Positions 15,501-30,500 are shown, numbered from the stretch's first letter. The stretch is 64,000 nucleotides of DNA from Beroe ovata (GCA_946803715.1 CAMPET010000288.1:1-64000); one strand, 5' to 3'. The notes: generated by a model from the sequence alone, not told the origin. Numbers and translations: made by a program.

Positions 15501-18500
15501 TGAAATTTCATCATTTTAGTTCCTCTCTCCTTAGTAGTAAGTTGTGTTTGTGTTTGGTGTAGAATTTGTCTGTGCGTTTGTGTTTGTATCTATGTATCTG
15601 TGTGTCTGTGAGTCTTTGTGTCCATGACTTGAGCTTGCGGCTTCAAACTGCAATCTCAGTCTTAGTCAGTCATATATTATACATGACATGTATAACACGT
15701 CACATATAAATGTCACTCTTGCTTTTGACACGTCGATTCCGATTTGACTTTAAGCAAACATTATGTAATTGAACGCGGAACCCCACCCCATATATGATTT
15801 CTTGAAGGCGGCGATCCCATTCCTTTATTCTTGCCCCGAAAATCCCACCATTCCTGCTCTGAGAATTTTACTACTCAACTGTACTTGAGTAGAATCCATA
15901 CACCATACAACAAATCACATTCCTACAAACTCTCAGGCTGGAGTATGCAAACTTCCTGCTATGACACGTCATCACACAGCTCACATACGAGGGAGTAGAA
16001 TTCACCAGTCATCGCTGTATAATATCTACTCAGAGTGCTAATATGAGTATTTCCGAGGAGTGAATTCGCGTCATTCTCACAAACACATACACACAAACAC
16101 CCACAGACAAACAAACAAACACAAGAGTACATGACAGTTACATATAACCCATCACTATATAATAATCTGCCTAAACAACAGTTGAACTATATAGTAGTCG
16201 TTTTTCCAGTGTTTTACCCTAGAATCTTATTGACTTCACACTCTCAACTCTAGATTTCGGGGTTTTTTGCATCCTGACACTTCAGACACACCTTGCGTGA
16301 TTTGACACTTTCCAGCATTCATGAGTGTCGACAATTTGTCAACATTTTTCATTGACACATCCCGCTTGATGTATAAGATACAACGTGCAATTACACTCAC
16401 ATTTATGTACATGTGTCGACAAAAACATGTTAAACCCCCCTCCCCCTGCAACAACAACAACAACAATCTTTGTGAATTTCTGTCATTTACGCGGCATATT
16501 TTGTCTTCTCGACCTTGTTGATATTGTGTTGTCTACACACTTGATAGGCTTTCATGTTATTTGTAGAAACGTCAGTGATTTGTGAATTTTGAACCACATT
16601 ATTTTCGTCTTCGACATTTTTGGTCATTCCAAAATAAATTCTACCCAAGATTCTGATGTAATTGTCCTCAATTATTTCCAGAAATTTCATCAGTTTTCTC
16701 ATCTCACATTCTCAGAGGATTAAGAATAGGGTTTGACACACCTCTCTCCAGCCTCTACATCCCCCTCCCTCCCCTTTATTGTGCACATGGCAATCCTCTA
16801 ACTTGTATAACATGGCAATCCTCCGGCTTATCAAGAAAAACTTCCTCAACATCGCAATCGTAGTGTGTTTCGTTACCATGGTGAAACTAGCTCATAACTA
16901 CTACGAGGTCAAATCCTCCTCAGTCGCTCACAGCACCGCACTCAGAAACATTAAGCAGGTGGTAATAAAACAGAATATCCGAGAAGATGACTTGAGGACG
17001 ATAATCGATACGTCATTGCTGTCATCAGAAGTGTCATCATCGGGTAATGATGACTCACTATCATTAACAAAGTCACCCGGGAATAATGATTTGTCAAGGA
17101 CAGAAACTCTAAATAGCAATGATGACGTCATACTGGACATTGTGACATCATTGCATGAAAATAACGATGATATGTCGACAGAAATAATGACGCATACTCC
17201 TCCCACCCTAATAAAAAATGACCAGAGTACTCATTATCTCCATGACAACGCTCAGGGTAACCATGGTAACGCACTTAGTTACTATGGAAATAATAACGAT
17301 GACGTCATCGCACCACAGCATAATATCAGGACGTTTGGCAACAGTTGGTTGGTCCTATGGTTTTCGCTCCGATGCATCTCGCTGAACCCCTACACCCTCA
17401 TGTTGATGGTTGCCCACTGCGTCCCCCACTCTCCCCACCTCTTCTCTCTTCTTCCCACAGGGGAGCTGCTTTACAACACCCTCTCCTCCAATCACCTGAC
17501 TCCTACTTACCAATCAGCCAATCAGCACGCTTCCTCACCCCATGATATCAACCAATCAGGACCGCTCTGTGTCATTGAACATCCCGAGTTGAAACCCCTT
17601 CTCATGTTGGGACCATGCAACAACGCAGTCAAATTTAACCTGACAACCTCGTTCTACCTCCAGACAACAGAGCCTCAACCGTCCGTTGTCATGGGGATTA
17701 AACTCCGGGGTACAGCCCGGTGTATGTCACCGGTAACGGACAAGAATGTGACTATCGCTAACAAGAAGAGCTGTCTGCATTCACCGATAGCCCTCACCGA
17801 CTGTACTGCTCCTTCATCAAGAATAAAGGTGGTAACGCATGGTGAGATGAGGGAGTTCAAGAGAGAGTTGACCAATGCTAGAGGGGAGGAGACGAGTAAA
17901 TGTACCTTCCCAGCATGCAGGTTTGTTGATTGTGAAGGAATTGAGGAGCTCTTACAAAACGCAAAATCGGAATGAATCGCCATGACAACCAATTCCCCAA
18001 GTTCACACCCCTCCCTCAGATTGAACGTGCCAGTTCCCTCCATCGTCATGACGACCACTTCCTCCCCATGCCGGACAGTTGCTGACTGTGTGACTGTGCT
18101 CACCAAGACTGCCAAGAGACCACACCTTGTAACCAGACTTGCAGAGTCCATACGCAGTATACGAGGTGGGAGCCATGATCTGTTGCCATGGAAACGCAAT
18201 ATTCACAGGAAAACAACACTATTTCACACGTGTGTTTCCAGGCGAGGATTTGAAGATAATATCTTATGACGATGGACCAGACGAGCTGGGCGATCAAGCG
18301 TGGGAGAAAATCAGGGAATACCCAAAACTAGAGTACATCGTTGGTGAGATTATTGCTCTTCTAGTCTCGGTTTTTACAACTGGTCAATGAAATATAGTCG
18401 ATAGTTACGACCCCACATTCGAAACCCCACCCATATTCCAAAGTGCTTATCTCACCCCCCACCGTACGAAGGTCCGGCCGAGGATATGGGGATATCAGTG

Positions 18501-21500
18501 GGTCGAAACCTGGCCCTCGAACTCGTTACAACCCCCTACTTCCTCTTGGTGGACGATGATCACGTGTTCACCAACAAAACTAACATTGAGAAAATGATAG
18601 ATATTCTGGAGAGGACAGATGCATCCATAGTGGGCGGGAAATTCGAGGTGAATGTGTTGCCATGGTGACGATTCCTGACTCAGGGAAGCAGGATAGATTA
18701 AATATACGACCGTAGTCCGATTCACCATTCAGTTCTGAAACTCAAATCTCACCCCTCATTTTTCCCAGAATTACAGTAAATTCGGAGGGCGTATCCTGTT
18801 CGGGAACTACCTGAAAGCCCAGACCCTCAGTCTCTTCAGTGGACTGTGTGACAGAAACCTGACCGAGTTTCCGGGCTGTGAACAATGCGACTCCACCAGC
18901 AATATATTTCTCGCAAAAACACAGGTTTGGGATTTTGTGAAGAAGAGAGAGAGGACATTCTTTTGACAAAACAATGATTAACAAAAGAATCTTTTTGAAA
19001 AAGTGAGCTATTGAGCAGGTGGGATAAGTTTAACTTCACAACTTACTCTGAAAGATGAAAAACCTATTTCTCAGGATATTCGAGATATTGGAGGTTGGAC
19101 CGCGGAATTGAAGGTCACCGAACACACAGATTTCTTTGTGAAGATGAAGGCAGCACAGAAGAAAGTGGTGTACTGTGATGATATTGAGGTGGCCAATAGA
19201 CAGGAAAAGCAGAAGGGAATCTATCACAATCTGAGGTGGGGCGACATTGACACCATTATCACCCTTGACACCACTTCTTTTATCATATCCATCCTTGACA
19301 CCACTTCAACCTATGGTACCACACACTGACAGCACTCATCTGCTGACATGATTTACCTGCTGACACCACTTACCAGCTGACACCACTTTCCTACTGACAC
19401 CACTTTCCAGCTGACATCACTCCCCTGCTGACACCACTTACCTGCTGACACCACTCACCTGCTGACACCAAACTGACACCAGGTACGGTAAAGAACGCAA
19501 GGACAACATGGTCAGTATTCTCATGGCACGGTACAACATCAACGGATTTTATTGGTGCAGCAAATGGAGCTCCGACTTCGACCCCCCAACCTGTAGGTCG
19601 TACAAACAGAAGGAAGTTCATTGCTAGCACAGACGTATTTTCCTAGATGGGGGAGTGGGGGAGTGGGGGTTTCCCCCCAATTTCATAACCACACAAATCC
19701 TGGGACAGTGGAGCACAACCCCTGTACTGCTATAGTGTTTCATATTGCTAGCTTGATGAACTGAGCCATGAGTTATATGACTTAAAATTAAGTGATGAAA
19801 ACGGCAGATTTTGGTTTTGATATTTCTAATAAACTTGACGAGTTCAGATATTTTTATCCAATTTATTTTTGAGTTATTTAGGATATTTTGTTGTTGTTTG
19901 GAACGTTTTATTGTTGAACTATATACGCAGATTCAATTCTCGTATTTTAACTCTATTCTCCAATGTGTGTGTGTGCGGTAATTTATTTTCATATATGATG
20001 ATGTGAGCGAGCGGTTTTTCATATTATTAATTAATCATTTAATTGGCTTGGTATTTCATTTCGAGATTGAGACCAACATGAGACCAAATAGTTTTTCAAC
20101 TCACTTGTCCAGAACGATGACTGATACTATTGATGAGCTGGTCAGAGATGCCAGATTGATAGTGTTGACTTCGATACCTGGGGATATATATCAGTCAGCC
20201 AACAGGTAGCAACCTGTTTGTGGGAAATGTTAAGGAATGAATTCTTGCATCAACCATGAGGATGTGATAAGTTTTTCTGATGTATCATTGTGTGGAGAAG
20301 TGACACAGAAATGATTAATTTGTTTTTAATAACATAATTCAATTATATGAGGGAGGAAATTTGGTTGAATATATTACCGGAAAAGTCTAGAACTTTAATC
20401 TCCCCCCAATCGAGAGCTACATAGAGTCTAGGACTCTGGAATTCATCAACTGCCAAGTCGATAATTTGGCCATTACGTTCCGTGTATATCTGAGGAAGAG
20501 ATTTATAAAGGAGCACAATCACTCTGTATATACGGCCAACATCACGCATATTATACGTGATAGTTGGCCGTGATAGAGAGAATGGTGAAATGGAGAGGGA
20601 ATTACTTGTACTGGATCTTTGCCAAACAGTTTCTTCATGATGACCAAGTTTGAAGAAGACTCCTGCACAAAGAAGAGGGTTGTCGTTGCAGAGTGAAGTC
20701 TGAGCAGAGACAATTCGTCACTGGCTGAAAATAGAGTGATATTGATTATTACGTAGGGCCGAATGACTCAAATTACCAAACCCTATTCTAAGTTCAAATC
20801 GCCCTTACCAGAGTAAACAGTTAGATGATAGCCAGGAACATAACACTTGACCGCATCAAACTTGTCTGTACTTTCAGATTTCTCCAGTACCCAGACTTGC
20901 TTGATGTTGTCAACCACAAGTGAAGAGATTTCCAAGTTTTCTGCAGGGAGAAACCCAGTGATCATACTCCTTGATAAGCACAATGATTACTCCTTCATCA
21001 ACACATTGTATACTCCTTTATTGACTGGAGCACCCCAATATCTGACTGGAGCTGAGGTTTCTCCATCCTCTCCAAACGCATGACATTCCCTAAAAATGAA
21101 ATTTCAAGTCCATTTACCTGCGATAACATTTGGCACATCAAAGGAAGCTGGCTCAGTGCTGTATATGATCCGAGATGCGGTATTCCACCAGTACACGGTG
21201 TCACCGTGAGCTCCCATCAGTCCAGTGTGCCCAGAGTGGGTCGCGGGAACGGGTATCGGCTGAAGGGGAGACAAACATAATATGTCATGTTTTGTGTCCT
21301 GCGTGTCACAGAAATTGGGATAAAATTTGTGTAGGCGTCGCGCGCGAAACCGTTTTCCTGAAGATGGCGCGCGCTCTACCAGTGATGCGTACAAATTGTA
21401 CTCTATGATCGATTAGCTGATTAATTAGGGAAATTAGAGACGATTATAGCACCCAGGTGCAAATTAGGGCTTACCGTCATCACTCCAGAATCCGATAGGG

Positions 21501-24500
21501 ACACAAAGGCCTCCCCTCCATCCTTGATCATCATGATTATATGAGAATGTTCATCTGCAAAGAGGAAAAAGTCAGGAGAAGAAAAATCTGAAAGGGAAAA
21601 GATTGACAACATTATAGTGGCAGTACTCACGATAGCAAGAACTATCGGTAGAGTTGAAGGTGTACATCTCATCACACAAGCATCTCGGCTCAGATGTATA
21701 GGGATCGGCAATGCAGATACCGTTGGTACAGAATGACGGGTCACTACAAGCCGTATTCCCGGTATGGCACTCCCACTCAACTTCCAGAATCTGANTTTGT
21801 GTGTGTGTGTGTGTGTGTGTGTGTGGATTCACCCCCGGAATCCCGAACTACGGAATCCCGAACGACGGAATCCCGAATTACGGAATCCCGAATTGACCTA
21901 TTTTCGGGATTCCGTGATTCGGGATTCCGGGTATTTTGAACGGAATCCCGAATTCAAAGTTTGAGTTCTTGTTTATACTGGTCCTCACATATCAACCATG
22001 CCCTTGTAACATTAGAACAGCGCATTGTAAGATTGTACAAGATAGCATGGTCCTACCCGGATAGCAGTATCCTACCCGTCACCTCATTAGGGCATAAGAT
22101 AAACTCGAGTGTCTGTATGTACACAATCCGTGTCAGTCGTGTTACGACGTTACGTTCCCTTGTTTTGGTAACACAGTGGAGGCTTATTACTTTATTAGCA
22201 GGCTCGGAAAGCGCTGATAGGTCACTCTACCTTGTCAAGCACACCATGTGAGCCCCTTACTAGTTACCCATGCCGCACACTACGCATCGGAGGGACGTAA
22301 ACTACGATGAAATTGTTCCCATCCTACCAATACCATGATATGTAAATTTATACATCGGTTGCAGCTGTTCAGCACTTCAAGGTTGTCCGCTGGACAGGCT
22401 AGGTATCGATTCGTATCTCATGTAATGGCCCGCTGCGAGTCCTCATGGGCCATAAGACGTATTGCAGTGTTTCGAATTCCAATAGGTGTTGCTAGTTTCT
22501 GTATAGAGATACAATCTTAATTCAAGTGGTAAATGATGGCCAATGAGGTGCGAGTGTTAATTGCTGCGGATCATGGTATATATTGTGCATTGTACACTAG
22601 TGCAACACATTGCTGCAATTGACCACTTCACTTAATCAGACCAACGTAATTATAACGGTAATGAGAACGATATTTCCAAGAAGAAACAGTAACACACATC
22701 GTGTCTTAAGTCTTTAGTAGAGGGCTAATACTCTAACACCACCCTATCAATATATCGATATGCGTGTTTGTGTAGGCAATTATGTTCGTGAACTGTATGA
22801 TACTATGGTAGAATAAATTCGGGATTCAGATTTTCGGGATTCCGGGGGTACTGTCGGGAATCCCAAATGAAGGTTTCGGGATTCCGTAGTTCGGGATTCC
22901 GTCGTTCGGGATTCCGTCGTTCGGGATTCCGGGGGTATACCGTGTGTGTGTGTGTTTGTGTTTGTCTTGTTCTATACTCATCAGTCTATACACATGTTTG
23001 TGTTGCCATGGTTACAGTCAACGACTCACCCCACGTTGTCAACCACGTGACTGTAGTAAACACGTGACTCGACGACATCCACAGCGATGCCCCGAGGTTG
23101 AACAATCGAAGCTATTTTCCTAGGAGTGGCTGTGGAGGCGAGGAGGGAGAGGGCATAGAGTCCTCCCTCATTCCCAACATTGTCCACCATCATCCAATAG
23201 AGTTCACTGTGACAGAAAGAGAGAAGGGTGAAAACACACGCGAGGAGATATTGAGCGGAAAATTCTAGAATTTATAATGAAATAAACAACAAAAATATGA
23301 AAACTCAGGAATAAGTCAAATATAACTGGGTTTCAGATTTTATGAACACTACCTCCTGAATGGGTTGATAGCCAACCAGCCAGACTTTGGCAAGATCTTG
23401 GGTTCATAGACTTCAACATAAAGTGGGGCACGATGAGACCTGTAAGGGGTGAGAGATTCATATTATGAGTCGTCGAATGTAAAGCAAACAATTTCTTATG
23501 GTCCTTGAGCTATGATAGAAGTTTCAATTCAATCGGTCTATCCGTTTGGGAACTATCTTCAAATGCTCACCCGAACTGAAATGTTTTGGGCGGATAAGGG
23601 GTTATGACGGCCCTTAACTCGGGAACCGATTATCGGATCGACGTGAATTTTTGGGTGACCGAGTTTCTGATCGTCCTTGAGCTATGGTAGAAGTTTCAAG
23701 TTAATCGGTTCATCCGTAAAGGAGGTATCCTCAAATGCTCGCTCAAACTGACATGTTTTGGGCGGATAGGGGGTCATGGCGGCCCTTAATTTGGGAACAG
23801 ATCATCGAATTAAGACGAAATTTTGTTTGTCCGAGTTTCTTATGGTCCTGGAGCTATGGTAGAAGTTTTAAGTCAATCGGTCGATCTGTTTAGGAACTAT
23901 CCACAAATGCTCACTCGAAATGACGTGCTTTGGGTGGATAAGGGGTTATGGCAGCTTTTAACTCGGGAACCGATTATCAGATTGACGTGAAATTTATGTT
24001 GTCCGAGTTTCTAATGGTCCTGAAGCTATGGTAAAAGTTTCAAGTCAATCGGTCNTTGGGTGGAGTAGGGGTTATGACGGCCTTTTACTCTGGAGCCAAT
24101 AACCGGATTGAAATGAAATTTTGATTGTCAATGAGTTAATGAACCCTATTTGCACTTACCCGTCCAAATTAGAGACAAAGAGGCCGAGAGAAGTATCCAG
24201 CCAGATAACGACTCTGTTCAACCAATCGTACACAATTCCCGTAACCACTCCACCCCCTGTGGAAAGGAGGGGGTGTAAGTAGGGGAAGCGGAGGGAGTTA
24301 AAGAATCTAGGGAGGAGAACTTGAGGGAGTGAGGGAAGTGGGAGTTTGGGTTGGGATTAGTGACTGGGGAGGAGAATGATCAAAAGATTTGATGTCCATA
24401 TGAAAAAAGCTGTTTGATGAGAAGCGTCTAAAGCGGGAACATAAGTCGAAATCAATTAAATAAAGATATGGGAGATAAAATGAATGCTTTTGCTAAACAT

Positions 24501-27500
24501 AGAATTCAGCTGTAAGTTACAGCCTGTTACGAAAATCCGAATAATTTAACAGATGAAGAAGAAGAAAATGTTGAATGCAGCGATGACAGCAGTTTTAACG
24601 ACCCGCTGAAAGTGGTTACAGAGAACTGCTCTAATTAATCAATTATTATGAGCGAATTAAACTAATTAGCTGTGACATTAATCGGCACATGGAACCCACC
24701 AGTACTCAATATTGGGACTTTGAGTGAACCGTCCAAATCGGTTCGGGATAACCTATATCCTGGTTTTTGATGGGACTCATGAAACAAACTTTACACAAGA
24801 AGTTTCGTAGCTATTAAAACTTGTTGCGATGACAACTTGTTGCTATGACAACAACACATCTCGACTAAATCCTCTCTGATGAACTTACCGTGGGTAACCA
24901 AGTTTCTCGTGTAGCTTCCATCAGAGTTTGCTATCCTCACAGCTCGGTAGTTGAGTTCGGCCCAAATAACCTGTGAGGGGGCGAGGGTATGAGTTTTCGC
25001 CAAAAAAGTCTTGCGGCTTTCATGTGTGATCATGGTGTTGAGAAAAAATATGAGGGTTGTCTAATGGAATTTATAAATGAGTAAACGAGTGAGCACGAAC
25101 TTAATATTTCATGTGAAACTTTTTCTGTGAAATCAATAAAGTTCAGTCTCATTATACCTGATCAGTTGAGAACAGGCTATCCCCCTCCCCTGACTCCCTG
25201 ACAAAAATATAGTCCATGCTCGAGATGAGGCTCTCATCTTGGACTATCTGAGGAATTATCAAGGTTCAGGTTTATATAGGCCAAGATAAGTCAAGCATGT
25301 TGGGCAATTGATGCGAATTTCAAAACAATTGGAATCCCTGGAAGTCTGAAGTTCAGAAGAGGGGCCTCAATTTGGCGACACTCACCTTCTTCGTTTTTCC
25401 CGTGCTCTTGAGATCTCCTCCCAGCTCTAGGTAGAGGATATCATACGTGACGCTCAGCAGCAAATGATCGTGTTTCGCTGTGGGGAGCGGGATGGTGAGA
25501 GGTCAGGGGGTGAGAGAAGGGGGTGCCAGGATTTGGAGAATCTCTGTTCCCATGGCAACCATATATTATGTGGGACTCTACGTAACCTAGGAGATCTATC
25601 ATACTCACAACACTTGATGCCGTTGGGATCGACAGCTCCATCGCACGCGCAGCTCCGCCCCTGAGGGGTAACCAGGCAAAGTCCGTCACAACCACCGTTG
25701 TCCACGTGGCAGGGAGATACGTACCCGGGACAGAGCCACGATTCGGATCCTATCTCCCGGATTAGCACTGCGATATACACGTGGTGTGATATTGACACCA
25801 CGTCTTGTGGATGTTAACACCGCACCTTACACCGCTATTCACAGTACTCTATAGTACTTTACACTTTGACACCACTTTATCTTGACATCACTCTTACTTG
25901 ACACCAATCTAGACCAATTTGACACCACTATTCACCTGCTTTAGTTATGGTGTGCGCTTGCCCATGGTTCATCTGAGTGATCACATTTTCCCCATTCTCC
26001 AATCCGCTGCCTATCGTCATAGTCTCGCCTGAAGACACGTGTATTCATACACATGGCCACATCAAGTGACATGTGCATGGATGCATGCGCATGATACACA
26101 ATCGCGACACATGCATCAACTAGCAATCAGCAGCGGCTTTGTTACAACCACTCGTTACACAATACACGTGCATTAACACAGTTTAACAGACACACGAGCA
26201 TACAAGAATACGACTTCAGCAGCAACACAAAGCAGCAGCGCAGCAACCAAAAAAACAACAAATCGAGCAACTTCAGCAGAATTCAACCACGATATTTTCG
26301 GATGAAAACAAGAATCTCCATCTATTCTTTGAAGGGAAAATCTGAGGCAGATTCCTCATATACTCGGCAGGAAGCAGGATTTGAGCAATCACCGTCAAGG
26401 ACATGCAATTTATCACGAGTTACGAATCACGCGTGATTACACGTACTATCGCCATTCGAGCATAGAGTTTTGACCCAGGATATTTCACTTGTCTTGCTCT
26501 CCTCCGGTTCCGTGGCAACTCGCAGAGAAAACTTGTACAATTTGGAGTTGTCTGGTTCGTAGGTGATACCACCGCATTCTGCAGAAAAGAGGAAATATTT
26601 TGCACGTGGAGGGAGCGCGCCGCGCACCCAAAATACCACGTGTTCACAGGGTTGAAGCGGGATATAGTTCCGGACCGCATTCCACTCAGACCACGTTCTT
26701 GTTTAGTAGATGCCCGAAAGAGAGAACTCACCAGCACCGTACGATTGACAAGCTTCCTTTGCCCGCTCCAGATTCCTGTAGCCTCGCCGCCGACCGGATG
26801 TGAATCCGGGTAGCTGTTTGTTCCGGTAACGGTTGTAGCAAACTGTGACAGTGATAACCGGGAAGAGATAACGGGAAGAATGGGGAGAGGAGTTGAGATT
26901 TGGTGAGAAGTGAGGGTTAGAAAGTTAGGAAAAGCGCGCGCTACGATGAAACAATTATTCTTTCTAACAGCGCACAACTAACAGCTGTACAGTGTACTTG
27001 ACACCACTCAAACAGCTTGACACCGACCGCTACAAACAGGAGGAGCCGTGCAAAGGAAAAACCCGAAAACTACGGAAGCTCAGCACATACAGACTGAAGA
27101 TAAACAGCTAACATGTGATAACAACAACTACAAGTAGACTCGTATACTAATCAGCGAAATTGAAAATTATGACAAAAAGCAATTTAAAAACTGGTCCTAC
27201 CTCCGTGGGAAATGTAGAAATACTTGATGTAGTCGAAGGGGTTCCCTACCGGATAGGGAACTACCGGGACATCCGCCACTACAGACGGCACATTGGCCGC
27301 GAAGTCGAACACTTGAACTGTTCCCGGTCTGATCTGAACTTGGAGATGGTTCTCCTCCCCTTCCTGGGTGACATGTTGGGGATTAACTCCACAGTGAAAT
27401 GATAGGAAATTATTTACCTTAAAAAATTCCTGAATCATCTTCCTAATTCTGCAAAATCGATATTTGATTCCTAATGCCGCTTACTAACTGAAAGTGAAAC

Positions 27501-30500
27501 ACCCGACCCCTCCTTCCTCTAGGGTACACTCACATAAGCGACAGTAAGGTTGAGTGTCAACCTATCCCCCTTCAGCCCAAGGTAGTAAGTAGAATGGTAC
27601 AGATCAAAGTCAGGAATAACCTGTCCTTCCCTGTAGCACGGTCCTGGGTAGAGGAATTGCTAGGGGGTTGGGAACAATTCCATAATATCTTGTCAAAATC
27701 ATGATCTCTCATTGGAGAACGAGTCTGTACTAGCTTACCGGGCATCTTGTAACCACTCACCCGGCATCTGATGATCAGGAGATTTGAAAGTGATGTCCAT
27801 GAGCGATGCCTCGAATGATGCAATACTCTGGTATCCTGATCCACTCTTGTGAATCTGGGAGGGAAGTCACGTGAGAAAACACGTGGGAGAGAGAAGTGTT
27901 GTCATGGAGGTTGTCATGGAAACTCAGTGATAATTACCTTCTTGATCGACTGAGACGTCCAGTCTGTCCAATAGATATGATCGTTGAAGAAGTGGAATCC
28001 GTACGGGTGTTGAATCTGAAGATAGCAGTTAATGATGACCATGTATCTATGGCAACGCAATAAATCTATGGCGACGCAATGCATCTATGGCAACGCAAAT
28101 ACTTCACGTTTCTCTTCATATCCCTCCTCTTCCTTTTCAATTGATTGTTTCTCCTCTCAACTCACATTATCACTGGCTATGACTGTCCGGGCTGTTCCAT
28201 CTATCTTAATACTCTCAATCTTATCCTCCAGAGCATCAGACCAGTAGACAGTTTCCTCCGAGGGGTCGAATGCTGGGGGAGGAATTAATATGTGGTGTCA
28301 ACTCAGAAAGTGGTGTCAGCTATGAAAGAGTGGTGTCAGCAATGAGACAGTGGTTTCAGCTAAGCTGGCAATACCGAGTCCGTTAGGCCATCCAAGTCCC
28401 ATGTCGGCTAGGATTATCTGGTTTCTCCCATCCATGTCAGCCCTCCCTATAGCACCAACTGTTCCCCAATCGGTCCAAAACAGTTGCCTGAGAGGATGAA
28501 TATAAAGAGTGGCGAGGAAACGTACCACTTCCATCAATCTGGTTTAGAATCAGCAGTCGTGGCAATAATGACACTTTCACTTTCATTACTAACTAGAATT
28601 ACTAGAACTAGAATCCAGGTCAATTATTATTAGAATAGAACAGCTCCCCAGTGTCCCTTGCCAACAACTCACTTGACAGTGGGACCGAGTACAATAGCAC
28701 GTGGTCGGTCCAGTCCGGTTATACCGAGAGCAATAGTCTCACTCCCATCGTCCGATCTCGCGACAAATATCTGATCTGTGGAGGATGTTGGTGAAGGAGC
28801 GGTTACCATGGAAACATCGGACCCCGGAGTCATTAAAAATCAATGGAGGAGAATATTTCAGTGAATATCCCGGCCAAGAGTATGAACGAGGGTAGTTTTA
28901 TGAAGGAGCAGTTACCATATGAACGGGGTATCAGCGAAGCTATAACTACCTGATCCAGTGTCGACCCAGTAGATATTCCCAATTAACCAATCAACAGCAA
29001 TCCCGTCAGGAACCTGCAGTCGATCGATCACAGTCCGAACCCCAGTACCGTCGAACTGAGAGATTAGTTAGATCAAAAAGAATATACTTCCCATTCCAGT
29101 TTCATATTACGCCCCAGGGAAATGAGATAGACCAAAAACTCGACCGGGAATCGATTCAGCGTCCAAAATTACGTTGGAATCGATGGTATTTGCATGAAAA
29201 TTCGACAGAAAAATATTTTCGTATTTTGGATCGTCGAGTTGGATGAAAATGTTGCAAGTGACTCCCACAGTCCGCTGCCTCGATTTTGGCGGTCTGTTGT
29301 GAAGACATATTGGTACTCTAGGTGCTAATTTTGCACCAAACCATCTCTCCTACTATCATACTACAAGTAACCACCCTTTTCATCATCAGGCAAAGTCCAT
29401 ACTCCCCATGAAACCACGCCCAAATCACGGTTTCAAACCCGTGGGAAGCAATGCCTTCAAAAACATGAAAATCAATGTGACACCAAAATAGGTCAAAATT
29501 AATTTCTCAGTAGACATACTGAAAATAAGTGTTCCTGGCCTATTTTTGGACGTAGAATTCAAATCCGGGGTCATTTTTGAGCTCACTCAAAAGGAAATTG
29601 GTCAAAACCCCAATCCTTTCTTAGACTTGTAATTCAATGTCGCATTACAGATAACGGCCCAAGGAGTTGAGATAGACCATAAACTCTATCGGGAATCGAT
29701 TCAGCGTCCAAAAATACATGGGAATACATGGTGTTTGCTATGAAAAGAGAGCAAAAAATTTTCAACGAATTTTTGATCTGAGAATCAGTAGAAAATGAAG
29801 TGAGTGATTCCACACTTTTATACTACGTTTTTGAAGGTTTCTAATGACTACTTTTCTGACACTTACGGCACTAATTTTCCACCAAATCATCTCTCCTACT
29901 CTCACACTACAAATATCAACCCTTTTCACGATCATGAAGAGTTCATACTCGCCGTGGAACCACGCCCAAATCACGGTTTCAAACCCGTGGGAAGCAATGC
30001 CTTCAAAAACATGAAAATCAATGGGACACCAAAATAGGTCAAAATTAATTTCTCAGTAGACATACTAAAAATAAGTGTTCCTGGCCAATTTTTGGACGTA
30101 GAATTCAAATCCGGGGTCATTTTTGAGCTCACTCAAAAGGAAAATGGTGAAAAACCCAATTCAATCCGTGACTTGTAATTCAATGTGGCATTACAGATAA
30201 CGGCCCAAGGAGTTGAGATAGACCAAAAACTCGATCGGGAATCGATTCAGCGTCCAAAAATACATAGGAATGCATGGTATTTGTATAGAAGTCGGACAAA
30301 AAATTTTCAACGAATTTCTGATCTGAGAATCAATAGAAAATGAAGTGAGTCATTCCACAATCCACACTTTTATACTACGTTTTTGAAGGTCTCTAATGAC
30401 TACTTTTCTGACATTTACGTCACTAATTTTCCACCAAATCATCTCTCCTACTCTCACACTACAAACATCAACCCATTTCACGATCATGAAGAGTTCATAA

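Noticed and set aside
26420-26977. 185-codon minus-strand frame
   Set aside because: It overlaps true LRP exons in the wrong frame. The frame with CYNRYRNKQ and ECGGITY joins neighbours by phase, while this one is a shadow.
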